A stretch of 64,000 nucleotides of DNA. It comes from Rickettsiales bacterium Ac37b (lineage in GTDB: Bacteria; Pseudomonadota; Alphaproteobacteria; Rickettsiales; Arcanibacteraceae). Under the pieces are notes generated by a model. It was not told the DNA's origin. It ran no database searches and saw nothing but the letters and a program-made list of their open reading frames with translations. The DNA is taken from contig CP009217.2 of assembly GCA_000746585.2 (NCBI GenBank), positions 934,662 through 998,661 of the forward strand, given 5' to 3'. Both the position numbers and the translations under genes were made by a program. Shown here in pieces: positions 25,642 to 34,261 of the stretch; position 1 is the stretch's first letter, and every line of letters starts with the position of its first letter.

Positions 25642-26526
25642 ATGTATAATAATATTAATGCGCAAATAGATAAATATTACAGGCTATTTAGGCTACATCA
25701 GCCTGCAGGTATAGCTCCTCTACTCTGGCCTGGTATATGGGCCATAACTTTTGCATCAAATCATTTACCTGATATCAAGCTATTAATAGTATTTATAGTT
25801 GGCAGTATTATAATGCGTGCAGCTGGATGTATTCTTAATGATATTGCGGATAGAGATTTTGATTCTTTAGTTACACGTACATGTAAGCGTCCTCTTGCTT
25901 GTGGTGAAATATCTATATGGCAGGCGTTTGGTGCATTTATTATTTTAGTGATCTTATCTTTTATTCTTATTTTATTGACGTTAAATAAATACGCTATTTT
26001 GATAGCAATTTCTTCTATTATACCTGTGATAATCTATCCTTTTATGAAAAGAGTTACCTATTGGCCCCAAGCTTTTTTAGGAATAACCTTCAATTGGGGT
26101 GTATTAGTAGGGTGGGTAGCTGTACAACAACAGTTTACTTTCAATACATTTATATTATATATAACATGTATATGTTGGACTTTGGGTTATGATACAATTT
26201 ATGCCCATCAAGATAAGGTAGATGATATATTAGTAGGAATAAAATCAACAGCTATAAGATTTGGTGAGAATACAAAAAAATGGCTTACATTATTTTATTC
26301 TTGTGTGGCAGGGGGTTTAGTAAGTGTTGGTTATTTATCTAATATGCACTATATTTATTATATAGGATTTATACCAATCATTTATCATTTATATTGGCAG
26401 ATAGCAACTTTAGATATTAATGATGCATATGATTGTAGATTAAAATTTATTTCCAATATTGGCTTTGGTTTAATAGTTTTTACTACAATTCTTTGTGGAA
26501 AAATATATGGTTACGCTTATTACTAG
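25642..26526 (+). CDS. ubiA: 4-hydroxybenzoate polyprenyltransferase
   Basis: UbiA attaches the polyprenyl tail to 4-hydroxybenzoate at the inner membrane, upstream of UbiD. The 294-residue protein has eight to nine predicted membrane helices and both Asp-rich motifs: NDIADRDFD (about residues 66-74), followed by TCKRPLACG, and YDTIYAHQDKVDD (about 189-201). Length is normal. Its 3' end overlaps hemD by 20 bases, which links quinone and tetrapyrrole synthesis in one transcript. Confidence 0.95.
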   Translation: MYNNINAQIDKYYRLFRLHQPAGIAPLLWPGIWAITFASNHLPDIKLLIVFIVGSIIMRAAGCILNDIADRDFDSLVTRTCKRPLACGEISIWQAFGAFIILVILSFILILLTLNKYAILIAISSIIPVIIYPFMKRVTYWPQAFLGITFNWGVLVGWVAVQQQFTFNTFILYITCICWTLGYDTIYAHQDKVDDILVGIKSTAIRFGENTKKWLTLFYSCVAGGLVSVGYLSNMHYIYYIGFIPIIYHLYWQIATLDINDAYDCRLKFISNIGFGLIVFTTILCGKIYGYAYY

Positions 26527-27235
26527 ACCTAAAGCAGAGGCTGAATTATTGCAACAAAAGCTGCATAGTATGAACATTTACAGTGTCATAGAGTCTTTAT
26601 TTACCGTGGTACATATTCATGTAGATATAAATGATCTAAATAATATATTAGGTACTAATAAATTACAGTTTATAATTTTTACTAGCATTAATGCTATTAA
26701 AGCTTTTGCAGAATTGAGCAACATCAGAGATATCTTAGTACTGACTGTTGGTAGTTCAACGGCTAGACAAGCTAAAACAATAGGATTTAAGCAAGTAATT
26801 ACAGTTAATAAAGATGCAACCGAGCTACTACATTATATAAGAAGAAATTTTATTCCTTCGAAAGGTATGGTGCTGTATCCTCATGGTAAAATTATTTCTC
26901 TAGACATAATGGCGATATTAAAGAAAGATGGCTTTGACGTGCGAGATAGAGTAGTATATGATACTTTACCGGTAAAATGTTTATCTAATCATTTAATTGA
27001 TATGATTAATTCTCGATATATTACATCTGCATTGTTTTTTTCTGCAGAAACTGCTAGAATTTTTATATCTCTGGTAAGGCAAGCAGATATAGGGCAAATG
27101 TTTAATTCTATAACAGCTTTTAGTTTAAGTGCTAATATTACTAAGATTTTAGAAAGTTTACCATGGAAGTCTATATATACTTCTTCTAGGCCTACTGAAA
27201 ACTCTCTATTACAATTACTTGAGGATAAATTATGA
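26507..27235 (+). CDS. hemD: Uroporphyrinogen-III synthase
   Basis: The protein of about 242 residues has the weakly conserved HemD pattern: an opening LITRPKAEAELLQQKL, the mid-chain IFTSINAIKAFAEL, LTVGSSTARQAKTIGF, and LFFSAETARIFISL. It cyclises hydroxymethylbilane to uroporphyrinogen III. I prefer ATG 26507 over GTG 26495 because MVTLITRP is the usual beginning. The start lies inside ubiA and the stop overlaps the next gene (ATGA), so the three genes form a tight operon. Confidence 0.88.
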   Translation: MVTLITRPKAEAELLQQKLHSMNIYSVIESLFTVVHIHVDINDLNNILGTNKLQFIIFTSINAIKAFAELSNIRDILVLTVGSSTARQAKTIGFKQVITVNKDATELLHYIRRNFIPSKGMVLYPHGKIISLDIMAILKKDGFDVRDRVVYDTLPVKCLSNHLIDMINSRYITSALFFSAETARIFISLVRQADIGQMFNSITAFSLSANITKILESLPWKSIYTSSRPTENSLLQLLEDKL

Positions 27236-28029
27236 AAAATAAATATAGTCTTCTTGTTTATTTGCTATTACTAATATGTGTAGTCGCCTTTATTGGGGTA
27301 GAAGGAGTAAGATATTTTTCTGCTATGCTTACACAGAAGATTAGTCCACTAGAGCAAAAATTATCTGAATTATCTACTCAGATAAATGAGTCTAAAATAG
27401 AAGATAATAATATTGCAAATGTAATATCTCCTAAGCTAGAAGCACAAGAAACAGCTCCTATACCTACAAAAAAAGAACAAGATGTAAGTTATAATACGGG
27501 CTGTGAAAAGTTATTACAGTTAATAATAGATAGCTATAAATTATTAAAAGCAGTAAAAACTGGACAGTTTTATAATGAATTAGCGGTATTAAAGAGTGTA
27601 GTAGTTGATGATACAATATTAAAAGAAAAGTTGAATATTCTTACCAAATATTCGGATCGCGGGGTGTATACATTAGAGCATTTGCAAAATACATTCAAAG
27701 TACTCTCTAAGCAGATATTGCATAGTATTAATGATATAGCGACTGAAGATGAAGTAACAAAGCCTAATAAAATTCTATCATTTTTGCAGCAAATGGTAAT
27801 AGTACAAAAGACTGCACAAGTTAATAATCTTGAGCATGTTACAAAATTGCTAGATACAGTTTCAGCAGTAGTAATGGCAGGTAATTTAGAAGAGGCATTA
27901 AAGATATTAAAGCAGCTACCTAATAATTATGTTATAACTATACATGATTGGGTAGAAAATGCAGAAAGATTTTTAATTGTGAATAAAACAGCAGAAGAAA
28001 TATATGAGCATATCATTTTCAGTTATTAA
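27232..28029 (+). CDS. Mic60/mitofilin-like protein (alphaproteobacterial, downstream of hemD)
   Basis: The 265-residue protein has one N-terminal membrane helix (about 6-26), a coiled-coil-like stretch (QKISPLEQKLSELSTQINES) and a helical C-terminus. There, VVMAGNLEEALKILKQLPNN, a Trp and AERFLIVNKTAEEIYEHI resemble the mitofilin signature. Alphaproteobacterial Mic60 homologues, which shape intracytoplasmic membranes, are typically encoded directly after hemD, as here. The protein is shorter than most, and sequence conservation outside the C-terminus is weak. The call therefore leans on gene order. Confidence 0.6.
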   Translation: MKNKYSLLVYLLLLICVVAFIGVEGVRYFSAMLTQKISPLEQKLSELSTQINESKIEDNNIANVISPKLEAQETAPIPTKKEQDVSYNTGCEKLLQLIIDSYKLLKAVKTGQFYNELAVLKSVVVDDTILKEKLNILTKYSDRGVYTLEHLQNTFKVLSKQILHSINDIATEDEVTKPNKILSFLQQMVIVQKTAQVNNLEHVTKLLDTVSAVVMAGNLEEALKILKQLPNNYVITIHDWVENAERFLIVNKTAEEIYEHIIFSY

Positions 28030-28061
28030 TGAAGTCTCTAATTTAAATTAAAAAATTATAG

Positions 28062-28352
28062 TTATACTGTCAAAACCATATTAATAAGGTTATTTACGTC
28101 TTCTTCAGAAAGCAAATTAAACCACCTGCCTTCAGGATATAAAACTGCAACAGGTCCTTCCTTACACCTACCAAGACATCCAGAAAATGAGATGCGTACT
28201 GCATTATGGCCAGAAATATTACGTTCTTTGGTAATATTTTTTAGTTTCAGAGCAAGTTCCTTAGATATAGCATGCTTACCACAGCATTGGCCATTTTCTT
28301 TAAGATTAGTGCAAATAAAAGCATGTTTTTTATAGTAATTTTGTTCTATCAT
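28062..28352 (-). CDS. (2Fe-2S) ferredoxin-domain protein, thioredoxin-like type
   Basis: The protein of about 96 residues has the cysteine pattern of the small thioredoxin-like 2Fe-2S ferredoxins: HAFICTN, GQCCGKHA, then SGCLGRCKEGPVAVLYPEGRW. The domain resembles the C-terminus of NuoE. A longer frame to 28415 is open, but the ATG at 28352 is better: it overlaps the ccmH stop as ATGA and has AAGG upstream. Its position at the end of the ccm cluster suggests a redox role, but no specific partner can be named. Confidence 0.85.
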   Translation of the reverse strand: MIEQNYYKKHAFICTNLKENGQCCGKHAISKELALKLKNITKERNISGHNAVRISFSGCLGRCKEGPVAVLYPEGRWFNLLSEEDVNNLINMVLTV

Positions 28353-28699
28353 TTCTTGAACCTTATAAAAATGGTATATAAACCTATGATTAAAAATATC
28401 ATAGGCGTGATCCATAATAACATAGTATATTTGTTAAAAGGGGTAGCAAATAGTATAAATTCTCCATATCTTGAGACTAAATACTCCTTAATTTCTTCTT
28501 GAGATTGGCCTTGATTTAGCTTATTTATAATAAGGGTACGTAAGCTTTGTGCAAATTCTGCATTAGATTCGTCTATAGATTGGCTTGCGCATACTATACA
28601 ACGTATAGATTTAAACATTTCTTTTGCAGTATCATAGTTACTAGCATAGGTAATATTGGTGTAAATTGTAATAATAAATATCATATATAATAAACGCAT
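28349..28699 (-). CDS. ccmH: Cytochrome c maturation protein CcmH
   Basis: This 116-residue protein has a signal peptide (residues 1-19), the active site RCIVCASQSIDES (Cys34 and Cys37; the usual form is LRCLVCQNQSI), the helical segment LNQGQSQEEIKEYLVSRYGEFIL and one C-terminal membrane anchor. CcmH reduces apocytochrome c before haem attachment. The Ala-Ser after the second Cys differs from the common Gln-Asn. It is six bases downstream of ccmG. Confidence 0.92.
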   Translation of the reverse strand: MRLLYMIFIITIYTNITYASNYDTAKEMFKSIRCIVCASQSIDESNAEFAQSLRTLIINKLNQGQSQEEIKEYLVSRYGEFILFATPFNKYTMLLWITPMIFLIIGLYTIFIRFKK

Positions 28700-28705
28700 A
28701 TATAT

Positions 28706-29239
28706 CTATATATCCTTTTTTAATTCTTTTTCAATCAGTGGTGCCATTTCTTTTTCATATAGTTGTCTGGTTAAGGCACCTCTTGTATGATATATAATTA
28801 TACCTTCTTTATTGATCAAAATAGTTTCTGGAAAACCTTTGATACCAAACTCTATCGCAATATGTCCGAGTGAATCATTACCTATATCTTGATATGGGTT
28901 ACCATAATTGTCTAAAAATTTTTTTAGATTTACGGGATTATCACGAACAGCTATACCATAAATTGGTATTTTACTATGGGAGTTAAGTGAAAAAAGAAAG
29001 CCATGTTCACTGCGGCAATAATTACACCAAGATGCAAAAAAGTTAATTATACATAATTGATGTTTAAGTTGTCCAGAAGTAAATGAGCGCTCAGGATGTA
29101 GATTGGATACTAACGAAAAATCTTTAATTTTTGTTCCAATTAAGGGTGATTGATAGGAAGAGGTATTAAAAAATTTTATGGCTATTAATATGCTAGTAGC
29201 TGCAAAAAAATATAAAGGTAAATGATAAAGAATACGCAT
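28706..29239 (-). CDS. ccmG: Thiol:disulfide interchange protein CcmG/DsbE
   Basis: The 177-residue protein has a membrane anchor (about 5-23) and a periplasmic thioredoxin domain with active site NFFASWCNYCRSEH (Cys72, Cys75), followed by YGIAVRDNPVNLKKFL and GIKGFPETILINKEG with the cis-Pro. It keeps CcmH and apocytochrome thiols reduced. It is the middle gene of ccmF-ccmG-ccmH, seven bases after ccmF. Confidence 0.93.
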   Translation of the reverse strand: MRILYHLPLYFFAATSILIAIKFFNTSSYQSPLIGTKIKDFSLVSNLHPERSFTSGQLKHQLCIINFFASWCNYCRSEHGFLFSLNSHSKIPIYGIAVRDNPVNLKKFLDNYGNPYQDIGNDSLGHIAIEFGIKGFPETILINKEGIIIYHTRGALTRQLYEKEMAPLIEKELKKDI

Positions 29240-29246
29240 ATATTAA

Positions 29247-31202
29247 CTAATTATTATATTTAATAAATTTAATTTTAGCAATTTGTCCAATTATAGCTAC
29301 TATACCGCTAATTGTAATTAATATTATACTGCCCCACAACCAATTAATCATAGGTTGATAATATATGCGTATTGGTATTTTAAGTTCATTATGATTGCTG
29401 TCTCCTAAAATGGCATATAAATCAGAGTGACCATGCATATAAATTGCGCTTTCAGTAGTTTTAGTTTGTTCTACAGGATAAAATCTGATTTCTGGATATA
29501 AGGTAGTGATTTCATTACCTAATTTATCTGATATATAAAGCTTAGCTCGTTTATAAAAATAATTATTATCAGAACCATAATCTATTTTCTTTAAGGTACT
29601 ATTATAATGAGCAAATTGTATTTTTTCTCCTACAGTTAAAGCTTGTTCAGTATCTATCCGTAAATTGGCATTTAAAGTAATGGCTATGACCATAATAGCA
29701 AATGCTATATGTCCTATAATCATAGCTAAAAAAGATTGAGGTAATAATACAATATTATAGATAGTATTTGATACAGAAACTTCAAAAAGCTTAATACGTG
29801 TGAGAAATAACATACACATATTTACTATTAAGATAGTACTACTAAATAAAAGTAGCATGGATATAATAGTATAAATTTTAAAGTAATAATATAAAATAGT
29901 GATAGTTAGAATTGAACTAAATAATGAAAAGATAAATTTATATAGTGTAATTTTTGTAATGGAATGTTTTACCCATTTTAGGTAAGGAGCAAGTGAGGCA
30001 AGGAATAATATTATGGGTATTAATGGAATAAAAGTAATACCAAAATAATGTTCTGCTACACTAATTTGTTGATCTGTAAAGAGTGAATAAAATATTGGAT
30101 ATAAAGTTCCCCATAGCACTACAAAACATCCATATACAAGAAATAAAGTAGCAAATAATATATATCCTGACTTAGAGTTTAATATAACTGGTACAGAAAA
30201 TATTCTATGAGACTTAACTGCAAAAATGAGTAGAGATCCTATAGTAATAAAGGCTAAAATGATTAATATAAATATACCTCGTGTAGGGTCGCTAGCAAAG
30301 CTATGTACCGAGAGTAAAATACCAGATCTCACTAAGAAAGTACCAAGTATGCTTAAAGTTAGGGTAATAATGGCAAGAAAAATTGACCAATTTTTTAAGG
30401 CATTTTGTTTGATAGATACTATAATTGAATGAAGTAATGCGGTTGAGGTGAGCCAAGGCATTAAAGATGCATTTTCGACTGGATCCCAAAACCAGAAACC
30501 ACCCCAGCCTAATTCACGATAAGCCCACCAACTTCCTAGCCCTATGCCAGCTCCAAGGGATAACCATGCTAAAGTAATCCAAGGACGCATTATATAAGCT
30601 ATATATATTTTTAAATCTGCTTTTAGCAAAGCAAGTATCGCTAGAGAAAATGGTATTGAACAGCTGGTATAGCCTAAGTATAAAATGGGAGGATGAATTG
30701 CAAGGCCTATATCTTGTAATAAAGGGTTCAAACCTAAACCATCTTGTATGCCAAAAACACGTGTAAATGGATTAGAAGTATAAATTAAAAATAATAAAAA
30801 TATTCCGATTAATAACGACTGTATAGATAAGATAATAGTTTTATCTAAAGGAGGGATATTACTTGTGAGAGCAAATAAAGTAGTAATTATCGAAAGTTCT
30901 AATACCCATAACATCATCGAACCTTCATGATTACCCCATGTACCAGTTATCTTATATAGTAGAGGTTTAAGAGTATGAGAATGCTTGGCTACAAGAGCTA
31001 TAGAAAAGTCAGAAATAATAAAAGAATAAACTAATATTATAAATGCCAGTATACTAAACATACACTGTAGTATGATAGTTTGAGTTGTTACCTGGGCGAT
31101 ATGTTCTGCCCTTTTAAAAGGTATTAGAAGCAGCATACTAGCACTCGCCCATGCTAAGATGCAAGCAATAATTAGTGAGAATGCACCCAATTCTGCGATC
31201 AT
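29247..31202 (-). CDS. ccmF: Cytochrome c haem lyase subunit CcmF
   Basis: The 651-residue protein has about 14-15 membrane helices. The Trp-rich WWD haem-handling domain reads WWAYRELGWGGFWFWDPVEN (about residues 226-245) and is preceded by LHPPILYLGYTS in variant form (IHPPILYLGYT). The large periplasmic loop near the C-terminus carries TVGEKIQFAHYN and MHGHSDLYAILGD. Length is normal. It heads the three-gene ccm unit; ccmA-E are not in the window. Confidence 0.96.
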   Translation of the reverse strand: MIAELGAFSLIIACILAWASASMLLLIPFKRAEHIAQVTTQTIILQCMFSILAFIILVYSFIISDFSIALVAKHSHTLKPLLYKITGTWGNHEGSMMLWVLELSIITTLFALTSNIPPLDKTIILSIQSLLIGIFLLFLIYTSNPFTRVFGIQDGLGLNPLLQDIGLAIHPPILYLGYTSCSIPFSLAILALLKADLKIYIAYIMRPWITLAWLSLGAGIGLGSWWAYRELGWGGFWFWDPVENASLMPWLTSTALLHSIIVSIKQNALKNWSIFLAIITLTLSILGTFLVRSGILLSVHSFASDPTRGIFILIILAFITIGSLLIFAVKSHRIFSVPVILNSKSGYILFATLFLVYGCFVVLWGTLYPIFYSLFTDQQISVAEHYFGITFIPLIPIILFLASLAPYLKWVKHSITKITLYKFIFSLFSSILTITILYYYFKIYTIISMLLLFSSTILIVNMCMLFLTRIKLFEVSVSNTIYNIVLLPQSFLAMIIGHIAFAIMVIAITLNANLRIDTEQALTVGEKIQFAHYNSTLKKIDYGSDNNYFYKRAKLYISDKLGNEITTLYPEIRFYPVEQTKTTESAIYMHGHSDLYAILGDSNHNELKIPIRIYYQPMINWLWGSIILITISGIVAIIGQIAKIKFIKYNN

Positions 31203-31451
31203 ATTTTTTATAATTTATTTTAATTTTGAATATTCTATATTTGATAGAGTTGTATAACACTTAAAAAAAATAACAAGTAAAAACTAATGCATAATATGAT
31301 TATTTTAATAAAGTGTTTATGATAATACCTATTATTGTCATTTTTAGAAGTTTAAAATATCTTATTTATCTGTTAATTCATATTGCACTTTATATATATA
31401 CGATTTTTTGATAAATTCAGTTAATTTATTAATTTTTTATATTTTAAATAG

Positions 31452-31494
31452 GAGGGAAAGCCAAGAGTGATATAAAACACCTTTACTTTCCCTC
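31452..31494 (-). terminator. Hairpin downstream of the small acidic gene
   Basis: GAGGGAAAG (31452-31460) and CTTTCCCTC (31486-31494) form a perfect nine-base stem starting eight bases after the stop of the gene at 31502-31903. There is no clean T-run on the minus strand, so it may be a processing or stability hairpin instead. Confidence 0.5.
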
Positions 31495-31501
31495 GGATTA
31501 T

Positions 31502-31903
31502 TTAGAGTTCATCATGCTGTTCAGTAGTTTCAGAAGTACCAACTAAACCTGGCCCTTCGTCAGTAGGTGGAGTGGGTGGTGTAGGTGCTTCATCATTTGC
31601 TCCCTCAATTTTTTCTTTAATTACATCAATAGGCTGTTGAATGGTAGCTTTGGCTTTAACCGAAGTATCTAACGCATCAAATTGGACAAAACCTTTTTCT
31701 GCTAATCTATTTAGATAGCTTTCTAGTTGATCTCCACCGTCATATCTACCAATACCTTCAGGTAAGTTATTTTGATCTAGCTCTTTACCAGTATCTTTAT
31801 TATAAAGTTTAATACCTTTTTCTGATAAATAGTTAGCGCCATCTTGAGCTCTTTCTTCTTTATCACTGGTAACGTCTCTTATAACTTCTTTAAATTTTGG
31901 CAT
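31502..31903 (-). CDS. Small acidic protein of unknown function with Pro/Thr-rich tail
   Basis: This 133-residue protein is acidic and soluble. It has an N-terminal domain of about 95 residues (RAQDGANYLSEKGIKLYNKD, GDQLESYLNRLAEKGFVQFD) and a tail with PTPPTPPTDEGPG and a Glu/Asp/Thr-rich end. I do not recognise the family. It has a good GGAGG ribosome site before the ATG and a hairpin after the stop, so it looks like a real single-gene unit. A 117-bp inverted-repeat element lies just upstream. Confidence 0.65.
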   Translation of the reverse strand: MPKFKEVIRDVTSDKEERAQDGANYLSEKGIKLYNKDTGKELDQNNLPEGIGRYDGGDQLESYLNRLAEKGFVQFDALDTSVKAKATIQQPIDVIKEKIEGANDEAPTPPTPPTDEGPGLVGTSETTEQHDEL

Positions 31904-31937
31904 AATAACCTCCTAAATATTATTGAAGAATTTTTAA

Positions 31938-32054
31938 CCAGAGTTAGTTAAATTAAACAAATTCAACATTATTAACTTAGTGGTATATTTATTAATATAT
32001 AAACTCCTAGAGTTAATAATTAAGCTTTTTTTAATATAACTACTTTAACTCTGG
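31938..32054. repeat. 117-bp inverted-repeat element
   Basis: CCAGAGTTAGTTAAATTAAA at the left is mirrored at the right by TTTAATATAACTACTTTAACTCTGG. The outer nine bases match exactly and the inner part matches with a short insertion. The enclosed DNA is AT-rich. It lies in the 351-bp gap between two divergent small genes. It could be a MITE remnant or a regulatory fold. Confidence 0.5.
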
Positions 32055-32254
32055 ATAAACTTTAGTGTAATAATTTAAATTTCAGAAATCAATACCTAAA
32101 TAGATTTTAAGTAAAAAAAATTTTAGTAATTGATTATTTTTTCATTTTTTTATTATATTTACCAAATAGGTGCCCAATTTTTTCTTCTTTAAAAGCCGTA
32201 TAGTAATTGAAATAAAGTTTTTATAAATTAATAACCTAATAATAGGTAAATAAA

Positions 32255-32707
32255 ATGGTAGAATTTGGTAATAATATTATTAATAGAACAATAGGTAAAG
32301 TAATTTCTTCTGCATTTACACTTTTAAATAGTAGATTAAATACTGATATAAATATATATTTTCCATTAGGTATTATAATAGGGATAACATTTCCTCTATA
32401 TTTTGAGTCTTCTTTAAATCAACTAGCTACAAAAGTAATAGAACCTGGCGATTCAGTATTAGAAGGAGCGACAAATACTGTCTCAAAAGTAACGCATACC
32501 TCTTCGAAAGAAATATCAAATAAATATGGCTTTTCTTTGAAAGGGTTGATAGCAGCAGTGGTAGCTATACCGTTTTTTGATGATCAATTTTTGAGTGGTA
32601 TGTTAATTGGAATAGGTATAACCATAATATACGAATTGCCTTATATAGGAATGCTTGCTATAATGGCCGGAATATTGTTAGAATATAAAGTAGCAAGAAA
32701 TAAGTAA
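32255..32707 (+). CDS. Unknown small membrane protein
   Basis: This 150-residue protein has hydrophobic stretches at about residues 33-50, 90-103 and 107-140, probably two to four membrane helices. A polar middle segment reads EPGDSVLEGATNTVSKVTHTSSKE. It resembles no family I can name. A ribosome site is weak (TAGGTAAATAAA). It is a single gene upstream of manC on the same strand. Confidence 0.55.
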   Translation: MVEFGNNIINRTIGKVISSAFTLLNSRLNTDINIYFPLGIIIGITFPLYFESSLNQLATKVIEPGDSVLEGATNTVSKVTHTSSKEISNKYGFSLKGLIAAVVAIPFFDDQFLSGMLIGIGITIIYELPYIGMLAIMAGILLEYKVARNK

Positions 32708-32827
32708 ACAAGTCTTAATTACAGTAATAAAATTAAGAAATTTAAAATATATTGTCAATTTTATTTCCTATTGACAGTACAGAGATTATTAATAAAATAA
32801 CCTAATATAACTTTGTGAAGGTGGATT

Positions 32828-34261
32828 ATGCATGCAATTATTTTGTCAGGTGGAGTAGGCAGCCGTCTTTGGCCTGTCTCGCGCGAGCTTTATCCTAAGC
32901 CTTTTATTAGGTTATCTGATAATCAGAGCTTTTTGCAAAAAGTACTTATACGTTGTATGAATATACAGACTATAAAAAGTATTACTAATGTTACAAATAG
33001 TCAGTTTCTGTTTAAAGTAAAAGATGAATATAATGAAATTATTGATGAGCAAGAAAAAGATTTTGATATTAACTACTTATTAGAACCTTTTGGCCGCAAC
33101 ACAGCAGCGGCAATTGCCGCTGTTACTTTGTATATTGTAGAGCTTTATGGGGAAAATTCGACCTTATTAGTACTACCCTCTGACCATATTATATCAGATC
33201 AACAGGCGTTTAATACAGCAATTTTAGAGGCTGAGTCCTTAACAAAACAAGGTAAAATTGTAGTATTTGGTATAAAGCCTAATAAACCTGAAACTGGATA
33301 TGGTTATATAGAAAGTTTAAATACTTATCAAGTTTCTAGGTTTGTAGAAAAACCATCACAAGAACAGGCAGAAATTTATTTAAATTCTGGAAATTTTCTT
33401 TGGAATTCTGGTATATTTTGCTTTTCAGCTAAGATAATGCTGCAAGAGATGGTACAACATTGTCCTGATATTTTAGAAAGTGTAAAATATTGTATTAATA
33501 ATTCACGAACTCTTAAAGGTAAGAAAGTGCATCAATTGAATATAGATGCAATAAGTTTTTCTAAGGTTAGAGAAGAATCTATAGATTATGCTGTGATGGA
33601 GAAATCTTCTAATCTTGCGGTAGTTTCGTGTAATATTGGTTGGAAAGATGTAGGAACATGGAATGCCATGAGTGAACTAGAAAATAGTGATAATTTAGGT
33701 AATATCATAAATGGCGAGACTGTATTACATAATGTTACAAATTGTTATATTAGTAGCAGTACAAGAGTTGTAGGGGCAGTTGGTATAGATAATTTATTAG
33801 TTATAGATACCCCAGATGCATTATTAATAGCAAATAAAGATAGTGCGCAAGATGTGAAAAGTGTATACGCTCAGCTAAAATACAATCAACATGAAGCACA
33901 TAAATTGCATAAAACTGTACATAGACCTTGGGGCACATATACAATATTAGAAGAATCTAGTAAGTTTAAGATAAAGAGAATAGAAATAAATCCTAATGCC
34001 AGTTTAAGTTTACAGCTGCATAAATATAGATCAGAACATTGGGTAGTAGTAAATGGCCAAGCACGAGTTATTAATGGAGATCAGGAAATTATTCTTAATG
34101 TTAATGAATCTACCTATATTCCTGCAGGAGCTAAACATAGACTTAGTAACATGTCATTTAAAGAGAAGTTAGTAATAATCGAAATTCAGACAGGTAACTA
34201 TTTAGGAGAAGATGATATAGTACGGTTTGATGATATTTATGGTAGAGTTGCTAATGTATGA
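32828..34261 (+). CDS. manC: Mannose-1-phosphate guanylyltransferase / mannose-6-phosphate isomerase
   Basis: The 477-residue bifunctional enzyme makes GDP-mannose. The nucleotidyltransferase part opens with SGGVGSRLWPVSRELYPKPF and contains LLEPFGRNTAAAIA, FVEKP and the sugar-binding GNFLWNSGIF. A C-terminal cupin domain (about 360-470) with RPWGTYTILEESSKFKIKRI and LQLHKYRSEHWVVVNG provides the isomerase. Length is normal for the type II enzymes. Its stop overlaps the start of manB by eight bases, so the pair supplies GDP-mannose for surface glycan. Confidence 0.95.
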   Translation: MHAIILSGGVGSRLWPVSRELYPKPFIRLSDNQSFLQKVLIRCMNIQTIKSITNVTNSQFLFKVKDEYNEIIDEQEKDFDINYLLEPFGRNTAAAIAAVTLYIVELYGENSTLLVLPSDHIISDQQAFNTAILEAESLTKQGKIVVFGIKPNKPETGYGYIESLNTYQVSRFVEKPSQEQAEIYLNSGNFLWNSGIFCFSAKIMLQEMVQHCPDILESVKYCINNSRTLKGKKVHQLNIDAISFSKVREESIDYAVMEKSSNLAVVSCNIGWKDVGTWNAMSELENSDNLGNIINGETVLHNVTNCYISSSTRVVGAVGIDNLLVIDTPDALLIANKDSAQDVKSVYAQLKYNQHEAHKLHKTVHRPWGTYTILEESSKFKIKRIEINPNASLSLQLHKYRSEHWVVVNGQARVINGDQEIILNVNESTYIPAGAKHRLSNMSFKEKLVIIEIQTGNYLGEDDIVRFDDIYGRVANV

